Notes under the pieces: model-generated | What the model saw: the letters and a program-made list of their open reading frames with translations, nothing else | Told to the model about the DNA's origin: nothing | Database searches by the model: none | Program-made: the position numbers and the translations under genes | Assembly: GCA_965228785.1 (NCBI GenBank) | Contig: CBDDIF010000002.1 | Coordinates: 2,790,001 to 2,854,000, forward strand | Length of the DNA stretch: 64,000 nt | Direction: 5' to 3' | Origin: Hoeflea_A sp965228785 | GTDB taxonomy: Bacteria; Pseudomonadota; Alphaproteobacteria; Rhizobiales; Rhizobiaceae | Shown: piece by piece, positions 1-8,317 of the stretch | How positions within the stretch are numbered: position 1 is the first letter of the stretch | Layout: each line of letters begins with the position of its first letter

Positions 1-73
1 CGGACGCCTCCAACCGGTCATATTCTTGCGCTATTCTTGCCGGTGGGGCCCCATTCCAGTTACGAGGCAGACA

Positions 74-1090
74 ATGTTTCGCATATTATCTGTATTGGCA
101 TTCGCCCTCCCGATCTCTCTCCCCGCCTTTGCTTTCGAGAAACTCGATGGCTATTTCATCGCCCTCAAGGCCTGCGAGGCCTACCAGTCGAAAAACAAGC
201 TGACCAATCCGGGCGATGTCGAGACCGAGGCGATGCGTGCCTACGAGATCAAGGGCATCAACAAGGTGGCCGGCGATTTCTTCCAGATGCGCGTGCCCGG
301 TGCACCGGTGACGATGGACCGCTGGGTTCACGTCGATTGCGGTCTGCATGTGGTGTCCGCCAACACGCCAGTCGACCCCGGTCCCGGCGGGCCAGGGGAC
401 ATCAATCCGCCGCCCGGTGACGAGTCGCAACACCATTTGCTGGCGCTCAGCTGGCAGCCGGCGTTCTGCGAAAGCAAGCCCGGCAAGACCGAATGCCGGC
501 AGCTCAATGACGGCCTCCTACCGGTGACGGAAACCCAGCTTTCGATCCATGGCCTGTGGCCGCAACCGCGCGGCAACGACTACTGCGGCGTGCCGCAACG
601 GCTGGTCAATCTCGACAAGGCGCGTCGCTGGTCGGAACTGCCCGAGGTGCCGATGGATGCCGAGACGCGCGAAGCGTTGGTTGTCGCGATGCCTGGAACC
701 GCCAGCTTTCTTGACCGACATGAATGGGTCAAGCACGGCACGTGTCATCTCGGCGCGGGCGGCGCCGATGAGTACTACGACGACACGCTGCGGCTGACCG
801 AGGCTATCAACACGTCCGCCATCGGTACTTTCCTGGCGAACCATGTCGGTGCCCGTGTCGACACCCAGGATATTCGTGACCTGTTCGACGAACAGTTTGG
901 TGCCGGAGCCGGCTCTCGCGTGCAGTTCCAGTGTGCCGGAGACGGCGGCCGGACGCTGATCCAGGAATTGCGGATTAACTTGCGCGGGGTCATCGACGAA
1001 AGCGGCGACCTTTCGGCGCTGTTTGCCGCCGGCGATCCGGTGTCGCTCGGCTGCCCATCGGGCATCATCGACCCGGCGGGACTTCAGTAG
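74..1090 (+). CDS. Secreted ribonuclease T2 family protein with N-terminal extension
   Basis: This is a T2-type endoribonuclease, predicted to be exported and to cleave RNA in the periplasm or outside the cell. The ATG at 74 is chosen because it begins a clear signal peptide (MFRILSVLAFALPISLPAFA). Both catalytic blocks are present: IHGLWPQ with H159 (CAS I) and HEWVKHGTC with H216, E217, K220 and H221 (CAS II). Roughly residues 21-105 form an extra domain not needed for the T2 fold; a Pro/Gly-rich linker (about residues 100-122) separates it from the RNase part. Several cysteines in the catalytic half fit the disulfide-rich family. The last 26 bases overlap the 3' end of the convergent LysR gene. 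Confidence 0.9.
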   Translation: MFRILSVLAFALPISLPAFAFEKLDGYFIALKACEAYQSKNKLTNPGDVETEAMRAYEIKGINKVAGDFFQMRVPGAPVTMDRWVHVDCGLHVVSANTPVDPGPGGPGDINPPPGDESQHHLLALSWQPAFCESKPGKTECRQLNDGLLPVTETQLSIHGLWPQPRGNDYCGVPQRLVNLDKARRWSELPEVPMDAETREALVVAMPGTASFLDRHEWVKHGTCHLGAGGADEYYDDTLRLTEAINTSAIGTFLANHVGARVDTQDIRDLFDEQFGAGAGSRVQFQCAGDGGRTLIQELRINLRGVIDESGDLSALFAAGDPVSLGCPSGIIDPAGLQ

Positions 1091-2000
1091 GGTCGATCAT
1101 CTCCCGGTCGGTGGACCCATCGGTTCGGGCGATCAGAGCGACGAAATCGACAAGGCGCGTGCGCAATGCGTGGGTGCCCGGATTATCGGGCCAGACGGCG
1201 TGAATGCCAAAGGACGGCAATCGCCAATCCGGCAGCACTTCGACAAGCATTCCGCTGTCGATGGACTTGCGCGCGAGAAAGTCCGGCAGCATGGCCACGC
1301 CACAGCCCTCTTCGGCCATGCGCATCGCCGCGAAGCCTGAGTCAACCGACAGGCGGTGTGGTATCCGCACCGTCCGCTTTGCGCGTCCTTCGCGCGACTG
1401 CAATTCGAGGCGCGGCGATGGGCCGGTGATCATTTCAAGATGCGCCAGATCCGCCGGCTCACATGGAGGGCCTGCGGCTTTCAGGTAGCCTGGAGACGCA
1501 CACAGGACTTGCTGCCCGTCGACCAGCTTGCGCGCGATCAGGGTCGAGTCTTCCAATTCTCCGATCCGAAAGGCGAGATCGTAGCCTTCCGCCACGAGAT
1601 TGAGGCGGCGGTCGCTGAAACTGACGGATATCTCCACGCGCGGGAAATGCTTCGCAAAAGTCGATAGGCGGGTGATGAAACGGGCGTATTGAAGAACCGC
1701 TGGCGCCGTGATCTTCAGGCTTCCGGTCGGGCTGTCGCTCTGCTGACCGATCAGCCCGAACCCCTGCTCGGCAGCGGCCAGCATGTCGTTGGCCGACCCG
1801 GCCAGTTTGCGGCCGGCATCCGTCAGGCTCAACCGTCGTGTCGTACGGTAGAGAAGCGGCGTATCGAGATGACGCTCCAATACAGTCACGTGATGGCTGA
1901 CGACCGAGGCCGAAAGGCCCAGCTTCCGGGCCGCTCCACTGAAGGACCCCGTTTCCGCCACCGTTGCGAAGACCGCCATCGCGCGCAAATGATCCAGCAT
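1065..2000 (-). CDS. LysR-family transcriptional regulator
   Basis: A 311-residue LysR regulator. Residues 1-60 hold the winged helix-turn-helix (AVFATVAETGSFSGAARKLG and the following RTTRRLSLTDAG segment); about residues 90-295 form the periplasmic-binding-like effector domain. It belongs to the subgroup often annotated as CrgA/DsdC-like (FRIGELEDSTLIARKLV). It is divergent from the SnoaL-like gene at 2116, so autoregulation and control of that neighbour is the simplest model. The effector is unknown. Confidence 0.9.
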   Translation of the reverse strand: MLDHLRAMAVFATVAETGSFSGAARKLGLSASVVSHHVTVLERHLDTPLLYRTTRRLSLTDAGRKLAGSANDMLAAAEQGFGLIGQQSDSPTGSLKITAPAVLQYARFITRLSTFAKHFPRVEISVSFSDRRLNLVAEGYDLAFRIGELEDSTLIARKLVDGQQVLCASPGYLKAAGPPCEPADLAHLEMITGPSPRLELQSREGRAKRTVRIPHRLSVDSGFAAMRMAEEGCGVAMLPDFLARKSIDSGMLVEVLPDWRLPSFGIHAVWPDNPGTHALRTRLVDFVALIARTDGSTDREMIDPTEVPPGR

Positions 2001-2011
2001 AATTCCATCAT

Positions 2012-2027
2012 TTCATCGAACAATGAA
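2012..2027. promoter_or_regulatory. Candidate LysR operator (inverted repeat)
   Basis: TTCAT-N6-ATGAA lies in the divergent spacer between the LysR gene (start 2000) and the SnoaL-like gene (start 2116), in a locally AT-rich stretch. Position and dyad symmetry fit a LysR site; no binding evidence exists. Confidence 0.35.
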
Positions 2028-2115
2028 TACAATTTAGCATGTCTTATGCTGGAAACAACCTGACCGCATATTGATCGCGAACAGCCCGACCCACTCATCC
2101 AAGGAGCATTGACAG

Positions 2116-2955
2116 ATGAAACGGCTTTCGCATCTCGCACTCATTTCAGCCATGGTCGCCCTGCCTTGCGGCGCACTTGCCGCCGACACCAAAGCGATCG
2201 TCACTGCGGCAATGACGGAGTTGATGATCGAAAAGAATGTCGACGCCATCGACCGGTTCTTCGCTGAGCCCTACATTCAGCACAACCAGTCGGTACCCAC
2301 CGGGCTGGAGGCGCTGAAGGGCTTGGCAGGACAGGCAATCGCCGGCAACCCGGCGTTCAAGTACGACATGATCCGGGTATTCGCCGATGGCGACATCGGC
2401 GTCACCCACGGCATCTACGAGGGTTTCGGAGAAACGCCTCTGGTTGCCTTCGACATCTTCCGGGTGGCCGACGGCAAGATCGTGGAGCACTGGGACAACC
2501 TCCAGCCCGTCGCGCCGCCCAATCCGTCCGGCCGCAGCCAGACCGACGGTCCGACAGAGATCGCCGATCTGGACCGGACAGCGGCTAACAAGGCGCTTGT
2601 TGGCGAATTCTACGACACGGTGCTGATCGGCGGCCAGTTCGACCGGATTGGCACGTATATCGACGGCGACAACTACATCCAGCACAACACGCAGATCGCC
2701 GACGGTCTCAGCGGTCTCGCCGCAGGTCTCAAGGCGATGGCTGACGCGGGCCTCACCATGCGCATCACGAAACGGCATGGCCTCTTTGGCGAGGGCAATT
2801 TCGTTCTGGTGACGTCGGAAGGCGAGGTCGGTGGCAAACCGATGGCATTCTACGATCTGTTCCGGGTGGAAAACAGCAAGATCGCCGAACATTGGGATGT
2901 TATTGCGCCGATCCTCCCGGACAGCGAAGCGGCCAACACCAACGGCAAGTTTTGA
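2116..2955 (+). CDS. Exported protein with two tandem SnoaL-like (NTF2-fold) domains
   Basis: A 279-residue protein with a signal peptide (MKRLSHLALISAMVALPCGALAA). It contains two copies of a SnoaL-like alpha+beta barrel, about residues 25-145 and 150-270. The copies share motifs: YIQHNQSVPTGLEALKGL against YIQHNTQIADGLSGLAAGL, and FDIFRVADGKIVEHWDNLQP against YDLFRVENSKIAEHWDVIAP. SnoaL-like proteins are small-molecule binders or isomerase/cyclase-type enzymes; the YIQHN and EHWD residues line the pocket in related proteins. The substrate cannot be inferred. A good ribosome site (AAGGAG) precedes the ATG. Probably controlled by the divergent LysR protein. Confidence 0.8.
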   Translation: MKRLSHLALISAMVALPCGALAADTKAIVTAAMTELMIEKNVDAIDRFFAEPYIQHNQSVPTGLEALKGLAGQAIAGNPAFKYDMIRVFADGDIGVTHGIYEGFGETPLVAFDIFRVADGKIVEHWDNLQPVAPPNPSGRSQTDGPTEIADLDRTAANKALVGEFYDTVLIGGQFDRIGTYIDGDNYIQHNTQIADGLSGLAAGLKAMADAGLTMRITKRHGLFGEGNFVLVTSEGEVGGKPMAFYDLFRVENSKIAEHWDVIAPILPDSEAANTNGKF

Positions 2956-2962
2956 ATCTGGC

Positions 2963-4513
2963 CTAGGCGCTGCCTTCCCGATCGAGGATCTCGACCGTTT
3001 CCTGATAGAAACGGTCGGCTTCCTCGTGGCTGGCGCCAACGCAGACCGTGCCGAGCTTGCCGAATTCCGACAGGGCGCCGATCAGGTGGAAAACCACGCC
3101 GCGTTGCGCGGCGCCGTGAAAGTGGATGTTGTTGCGAACCGCGATGTCGATCAGGTCTTCCGGCGTCAGGCCTCGATAGCGTTCCGATTCCAGGTTGTCG
3201 GTGGCAAAATAATAACGTTCTCGGCCGCTCGGTGTCTTGAACAAACCAGTGACCGCGTCATAGCGACCGTCGGTCAGGTACTCCAGCATGATGAAGGGGT
3301 GGGTGGTGCCGCCCTTGCGCAGATTGATCTCGACGGCGTAATGACGCCAGCTGTTGCCCTCGGGCACCGAAATGAAGTCGACTCCAAAGCGCCCCAGCAC
3401 GCCGTGCCCGGCAAGCAACTGCCCGACTTTCATGCCTTCATTCTGGATCTCAAGCCGATAGGCTTCGTCGGCCGGGAAGCGACAGCCGAGGAACACCTGG
3501 CCGTCGTCTCCGCCCAACACCTGATCATGGGTGGAGATCGGATCGAGCTGGCCCAGTGGATCGATCCGATATTGCACCGATGGGGAGCGCTTCTCCTCAC
3601 CCTCTATGAACGCTTCGACCACACCACCCATTTCGGCGAGTTTGGCGCTGAACTGGTCCCAATCCATATCGTGCGCGCAGAACGCAAGTTCGGACAGCCG
3701 CCCGGCGATGTCCGTCTGTGACTCACCGGCGCCGTTGTAGCGGAAAACGGCATTGCCCTCACCCGAGAAGCCCTCGTTGAGCTTGACGACGGCACGACGC
3801 AGATCCGGATTGCGGGTCTTCAGCTCCGCCAGCGCCGAAGCAACGTCTTTCCCGTCGACCAGATCCTCGAACCCTTCCGCCTGGAGCATCCCAGCCTGCC
3901 GAAACAGCTTGCGGCTTCCGCTTTTGGAGCCGTGGTGCTGCAGTTCCGGATCGCAGCCATAGATCGGAATGCCCAGCTTTGCCGACAGCCGCCGCTCCAA
4001 CGCCGAGACGTTGAAGCACACCATGTGGGCAAACGCCTTGTCGCCGAGGGCCGCTTCCATTCGAGCCAACATCCTGGGTCGCTCGAGGATCTTAGCAGTC
4101 AGCGACCGGTCCGACCCGTCGTGACAAGACAACAAGGTCAGGCGCTGGCGAGCGTGCTGGTGCGGCACGCCGGGCAGAAGGTGCAGATAGTAGTCGACGA
4201 TGCACTCGTCGACCGGCCCGCTGGTCACATAGATGATGCGCGTTTGCGGCATGCGCAAAAGCCGCAGCAGGCACAGCAGGCGTTCCTCATAGTGGTGAAC
4301 GCCGGAAATCTTTCCAAGCACTTCCACGTCGAGCGACAGGCTGGGGACGACCACCACGGTGCGGGGATGAAGGCGATCGGGAAAGACTCGCTCATACATC
4401 TCCGGCAACCGGGACTGCAGACGGTCGAACTTCGCGGCATCCGCGCTGAAGTCCTCAAACTGGTTCATCGATCCACTCGCCATTCCCTGGAGCCACTCGA
4501 TCCGTGCTCCCAT
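2963..4513 (-). CDS. ATP-grasp peptide ligase, PGM1-related
   Basis: A 516-residue cytoplasmic protein resembling the PGM1-type ATP-grasp peptide ligases (named after the pheganomycin ligase). The N-terminal third carries VVVPSLSLDVEVL and a region resembling a Rossmann-like lid (IYVTSGPVDECIVDYYLHLLP). The ATP-grasp core follows: VVKLNEGFSGEGNA for nucleotide binding, then VEAFIEGEEKRSPSVQYRI, FGVDFISV and YAVEINLRKGGTTHPF, whose E and N residues are the usual metal ligands. The enzyme probably joins a carboxylate to an amine using ATP, but no peptide-precursor gene or other biosynthetic partner lies nearby. It is convergent with the SnoaL-like gene and divergent from pgi. The first ATG is used; alternatives lie 10 and 15 codons downstream. 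Confidence 0.75.
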   Translation of the reverse strand: MGARIEWLQGMASGSMNQFEDFSADAAKFDRLQSRLPEMYERVFPDRLHPRTVVVVPSLSLDVEVLGKISGVHHYEERLLCLLRLLRMPQTRIIYVTSGPVDECIVDYYLHLLPGVPHQHARQRLTLLSCHDGSDRSLTAKILERPRMLARMEAALGDKAFAHMVCFNVSALERRLSAKLGIPIYGCDPELQHHGSKSGSRKLFRQAGMLQAEGFEDLVDGKDVASALAELKTRNPDLRRAVVKLNEGFSGEGNAVFRYNGAGESQTDIAGRLSELAFCAHDMDWDQFSAKLAEMGGVVEAFIEGEEKRSPSVQYRIDPLGQLDPISTHDQVLGGDDGQVFLGCRFPADEAYRLEIQNEGMKVGQLLAGHGVLGRFGVDFISVPEGNSWRHYAVEINLRKGGTTHPFIMLEYLTDGRYDAVTGLFKTPSGRERYYFATDNLESERYRGLTPEDLIDIAVRNNIHFHGAAQRGVVFHLIGALSEFGKLGTVCVGASHEEADRFYQETVEILDREGSA

Positions 4514-4646
4514 ACTGTCTGACCGCAGGCTTTATTCAACGTTAATACCTTGAGAAAACAGCCGCAAGCGACCCGGGTTCAGCCTTGAAACACGGCGCTT
4601 CGGGTGGCATGAATGCGGCCGAATTCATCCAATCACGGAAACTGCC

Positions 4647-6275
4647 ATGACTCCCTCTTTCGAGCAGACCCTGACGGCCCTGCGCGCGCATCGGGCCGAT
4701 GACGCGTCAAGGGACATGCGTGCTGCATTCGATGCCGACCCCGACCGCTTCGAGCGGTTTTCGGTGACGCTGGACGACCTGCTGTTCGACTACTCGAAAT
4801 GCGCCGTCAACGAACAAACAATGCAATTGCTGCAACAGTTGGCTGAAGATGCGCAGGTCCCGGAACGGCGCGAGGCGATGTTCTGCGGGGACCACATCAA
4901 CCTGACCGAAGACCGGGCCGTTCTGCACACGGCGCTTCGCAACCTCTCGGATAGCCAGGTAATCGATGAAGGCCAGGACGTCATGCCGGATATCCGCGCC
5001 GTGTTGGGCGCCATGGGCGCCTTCAGCGAGGCGGTGCGTGACGGCAGCATCAAGGGCGCCACCGGCCGGGCCATCACCGACGTGGTCAATATCGGCATCG
5101 GCGGGTCGGATCTTGGGCCGGCCATGGCGTGCCTGGCGCTGGCACCCTATTGCGACGGGCCACGCTGTCATTTTGTCTCCAATATTGACGGCGCCCACAT
5201 CGCCGACACCTTGGCCCGGCTCGATCCGGCAACGACGCTCATTGTCGTGGCGTCCAAGACCTTCACAACAGTCGAGACCATGACCAACGCGGCCACGGCC
5301 CGCCGCTGGATCGGCGACGCGCTGGGCGACGAGGCGGTTGGACAGCATTTCGTCGCCGTGTCGACGGCGCTCGACAAGGTCGCCGCATTCGGTGTCTCCG
5401 GTGACCGTGTCTTCGGTTTCTGGGATTTCGTCGGCGGCCGTTATTCGATCTGGTCGGCGATTGGCCTGCCGCTGATGTTGGCAATCGGTGCCGACCGCTT
5501 CACGCAGTTCCTCTCCGGCGCGCACAATCTCGACATCCATTTCCGCAACGCACCGACGCTCGAAAACCTGCCGATGCTGCTCGGTCTGATCGGCTATTAC
5601 CATCGTGTCGTCTGCGGCTACCCGTCCCGCGCGGTCATCCCCTACGATCAGAGGCTCGCCCGACTGCCCGCCTATCTGCAGCAGCTCGACATGGAATCGA
5701 ACGGCAAGCGGGTGGATATCGAAGGCAACTCGCTCCTGGAACCCTCCGGACCGATCGTCTGGGGCGAGCCCGGCACCAACAGCCAGCACGCCTTCTTCCA
5801 ATTGATCCACCAGGGCACCGATATCATTCCGGTCGAGTTCATCGTGGCCGCACGCGGCCATGAAGCCGACCTTGCTCATCAACACGAACTGCTTCTCGCC
5901 AACTGCCTGGCGCAGTCGGAAGCACTCATGCGCGGGCGGACACTAGACGAAGCGCGGGCGCAGGCCAAACCCGGCGCAGGCGGCCAGGATCTGTCGCAGC
6001 ACCGGGTGTTTGCCGGCAACCGGCCCTCGATCACCATGGTTCACGACCGACTGACCCCCTACGCGTTCGGCCGGCTCATTGCGCTTTACGAGCACCGCGT
6101 CTTTGTCGAGGCGCAGCTCTTCGGCATCAATGCCTTCGACCAGTGGGGCGTCGAGCTGGGCAAGGAACTGGCGACGGCGCTGCTGCCGGTAGTCGAAGGC
6201 AAGCAGAGCGCCGAGGGGCATGACAGCTCAACCGCCGGCCTCGTTGCCTTCATTCGGCAGGAGAGAACTGATTGA
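4647..6275 (+). CDS. pgi: Glucose-6-phosphate isomerase
   Basis: A 542-residue phosphoglucose isomerase that interconverts glucose-6-phosphate and fructose-6-phosphate in the cytoplasm. Family signatures are intact: IGIGGSDLGPAMA, VGGRYSIWSAIGLPL, MESNGKRVDIEGN and GEPGTNSQHAFFQLIHQGT, which include the sugar-phosphate loop and the catalytic Glu and His. C-terminal QLFGINAFDQWGVELGK, with its Lys, is also present. Length is normal for the proteobacterial long form. It appears monocistronic, divergent from the ATP-grasp gene. Confidence 0.97.
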   Translation: MTPSFEQTLTALRAHRADDASRDMRAAFDADPDRFERFSVTLDDLLFDYSKCAVNEQTMQLLQQLAEDAQVPERREAMFCGDHINLTEDRAVLHTALRNLSDSQVIDEGQDVMPDIRAVLGAMGAFSEAVRDGSIKGATGRAITDVVNIGIGGSDLGPAMACLALAPYCDGPRCHFVSNIDGAHIADTLARLDPATTLIVVASKTFTTVETMTNAATARRWIGDALGDEAVGQHFVAVSTALDKVAAFGVSGDRVFGFWDFVGGRYSIWSAIGLPLMLAIGADRFTQFLSGAHNLDIHFRNAPTLENLPMLLGLIGYYHRVVCGYPSRAVIPYDQRLARLPAYLQQLDMESNGKRVDIEGNSLLEPSGPIVWGEPGTNSQHAFFQLIHQGTDIIPVEFIVAARGHEADLAHQHELLLANCLAQSEALMRGRTLDEARAQAKPGAGGQDLSQHRVFAGNRPSITMVHDRLTPYAFGRLIALYEHRVFVEAQLFGINAFDQWGVELGKELATALLPVVEGKQSAEGHDSSTAGLVAFIRQERTD

Positions 6276-6311
6276 TCCTTGGCCGGCTCGCCCTTCGGAA
6301 AAAGCGCTGAA

Positions 6312-7229
6312 CTAGCTTGAAGCCTTCGCCTGTCGGTCGCGGCGCGCGACGAGACAGTCGACAAAGAGCCGAAGGCATTCAACACGCCGGTTCTGATCCG
6401 GGTAATAGAGGTAAAAGGGCGGCAACGTGCCGGCATGGGAATCGAGAACGGTTTCCAGCTCTCCTGAGGCGAGCCGGTCCTGCACCGACGTAATCGCAGC
6501 CCAACCGATGCCATGACCGTCGCGGGCGGCGTCGATGACACCGATGGTGTGATCGAACACCAGTGAGGCAGGTGGGTCGATGGTCTTGTTCTGACCGTTC
6601 TCGATGATGGGCCAGTCGGCAATCCTGTTGGCCGTCGGCAGCCGGTGGCGAATGCAGCGATGATCCAGGAGGTCCCGCGGCGCCTCCGGGCGTCCATTGG
6701 CGCGCAGATAGGACGGTGCGGCAAAGTAGGCTGAGGGTTGCGGCGGCGTCAGGCGAACAGCCACCATGTCAGGCGCCAGCACATCGCCCAGTCGGATGCC
6801 GGCATGAAACCCATCGTGAATGATGTCGACCAATCTTTCGTTCAGCGAAAGATCCAGCGATATGCCCGGATTGTCCGCCTGAAACGCCTCCAGCACCGGA
6901 GCAACCGTGGCGACATAGGCACCGCGCGAGAGCGTCAGACGCAGCGTGCCGGTTGTGGACCTGCCAACCTCGCGGGTTTTCTTGACCGCGTAGACCATGT
7001 CTCGATAGGCTGGCGCCGCCGCGTCGAACAACACACGGCCGGCATCGGTCAGTTCGATCGACCGGGTCGTGCGGTGCAACAGGCCGACGCCCATTCGTTC
7101 TTCCAGCGCTTTCAATTGCAGGCTGACGGCCGGCGGACCGACGCCCAACGCCTTTGCGGCCGCGCGCAACGACCCCTCCCGGACGATGGTCAGAAAGACT
7201 TCGATACTTTGGACAGGTGCACGCTCCAT
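6312..7229 (-). CDS. LysR-family transcriptional regulator
   Basis: A 305-residue LysR protein with the N-terminal HTH (VEVFLTIVREGSLRAAAKALG-type, residues 8-28, then RTTRSIELTDAG) and an effector-binding domain with a HAGIRLGDVLAPDMVAV motif. It is divergent from the DMT transporter gene starting at 7327, with a 97-base spacer, and convergent with pgi. Control of the transporter is likely; the inducer is unknown. Confidence 0.9.
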   Translation of the reverse strand: MERAPVQSIEVFLTIVREGSLRAAAKALGVGPPAVSLQLKALEERMGVGLLHRTTRSIELTDAGRVLFDAAAPAYRDMVYAVKKTREVGRSTTGTLRLTLSRGAYVATVAPVLEAFQADNPGISLDLSLNERLVDIIHDGFHAGIRLGDVLAPDMVAVRLTPPQPSAYFAAPSYLRANGRPEAPRDLLDHRCIRHRLPTANRIADWPIIENGQNKTIDPPASLVFDHTIGVIDAARDGHGIGWAAITSVQDRLASGELETVLDSHAGTLPPFYLYYPDQNRRVECLRLFVDCLVARRDRQAKASS

Positions 7230-7326
7230 TGGTTGAATTTACCAAAGAGTGTGTTTGGCAGGCAATGCATTATCAAACAATCAAAAACGGAATATGCGTT
7301 GTGTTCGAGCATCACCGGAGGCGAGG

Positions 7327-8262
7327 ATGTCCAGCGTTAAAGATGTTCAGGCACGACCTCAATTCGTGCTGCGCGGCATTGTTCTGATTGTCGCCGCGAT
7401 GTTCGTGACATCGGTGCAGGATGTGGTCTTCAAGCTCTACAGCAACACACTGACGCTAGGGCAAATCTTTACGCTGAGGGCGATCCTGGCACTGCCGCTC
7501 TTCGCCACACTTGCCTTTGCGCAGGGGCTGGGCGGCGCTGTCCTCGCGGCCGCGCTTAAACCCTGGCCGTTGTTGCGGTCGCTCGCCATGACGCTGATGT
7601 TCCTGGCGTTCTATGCGGCCATTCCATTCGTCAGCCTGTCGGTCCTCGGCGCGGCGACCTATACAGCTCCGCTTTTCGTCACCCTGCTTTCCGCAACCGC
7701 GATCGGCGAGCCGGTCGGCTACCGCGGCTGGATCGCCGTTTCCATCGGGTTTGTCGGGGTCCTCATTCTGTTGCAACCGGGCACGGATGCATTCTCGCCC
7801 TGGGCATTGTTGCCGCTGGCAGGAGCCGTCTTCTACGCCCTGGCGCATGTGATGACGCGGGCGCGGTGTCAGGACATCCCACCGGCTGCGATGGCACTAT
7901 CCGTCAACTTGATCATGCTTGCCGGCGGCCTTGCAGTGAGTGCGATCGCTTTGCTGTTCGGACCGCAGGACGAACTGGTCCGGTCCAACCCCTACCTGTT
8001 CGGAGGATGGTCCAGACTGGGCACGTCGGAGTGGCTGTTTCTCGGCACACTGGCGGTCCTGACGGTGGCGATCAGCTTTGGGATTGCCGGGGCTTACCAG
8101 GCCGCGCCGCCACCAACCGTGGCTACGTTCGAATACAGCTATCTCGTCTTTGTCGCCGTCTGGGACCTGGTGTTCTTTGCCGCCTCCTCAAGCGTCGCCA
8201 CGCTATCAGGCATGCTCCTGATCATTGCCGCCGGCTGGTGGCTGATGCGGCGCCAGGCATAA
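7327..8262 (+). CDS. DMT superfamily (EamA-type) transporter
   Basis: A 311-residue integral membrane protein with about ten hydrophobic helices and two EamA-like repeats, each roughly 140 residues. The ATG at 7327 is chosen over upstream candidates because GGAGGCGAGG lies directly before it and the helices begin soon afterwards. EamA proteins mostly export metabolites such as amino acids. The substrate is not visible. The divergent LysR gene is the probable regulator, a common arrangement for exporters. A perfect hairpin terminator lies just after the stop codon. Confidence 0.88.
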   Translation: MSSVKDVQARPQFVLRGIVLIVAAMFVTSVQDVVFKLYSNTLTLGQIFTLRAILALPLFATLAFAQGLGGAVLAAALKPWPLLRSLAMTLMFLAFYAAIPFVSLSVLGAATYTAPLFVTLLSATAIGEPVGYRGWIAVSIGFVGVLILLQPGTDAFSPWALLPLAGAVFYALAHVMTRARCQDIPPAAMALSVNLIMLAGGLAVSAIALLFGPQDELVRSNPYLFGGWSRLGTSEWLFLGTLAVLTVAISFGIAGAYQAAPPPTVATFEYSYLVFVAVWDLVFFAASSSVATLSGMLLIIAAGWWLMRRQA

Positions 8263-8268
8263 GACAAA

Positions 8269-8292
8269 AGCGCCCGCCTTTCGGCGGGCGCT
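8269..8292. terminator. Bidirectional rho-independent terminator
   Basis: Perfect 10-bp stem AGCGCCCGCC / GGCGGGCGCT with a TTTC loop, followed by GTTT on the plus strand and TTTTGTCT on the minus strand. It lies between the convergent DMT transporter (ends 8262) and mmsA (ends 8318) and can serve both. Confidence 0.88.
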
Positions 8293-8317
8293 GTTTCAGA
8301 TGTTGTCTTGGCTACGA

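Noticed and set aside
2146..3039. 297-residue open frame antisense to the SnoaL-like gene
   Set aside because: It overlaps a well-supported gene in full, has no recognisable domain and reads like a shadow of GC-rich codon structure.
4707..5885. 392-residue open frame antisense to pgi
   Set aside because: Complete overlap with pgi, low-complexity shadow composition, no domain.
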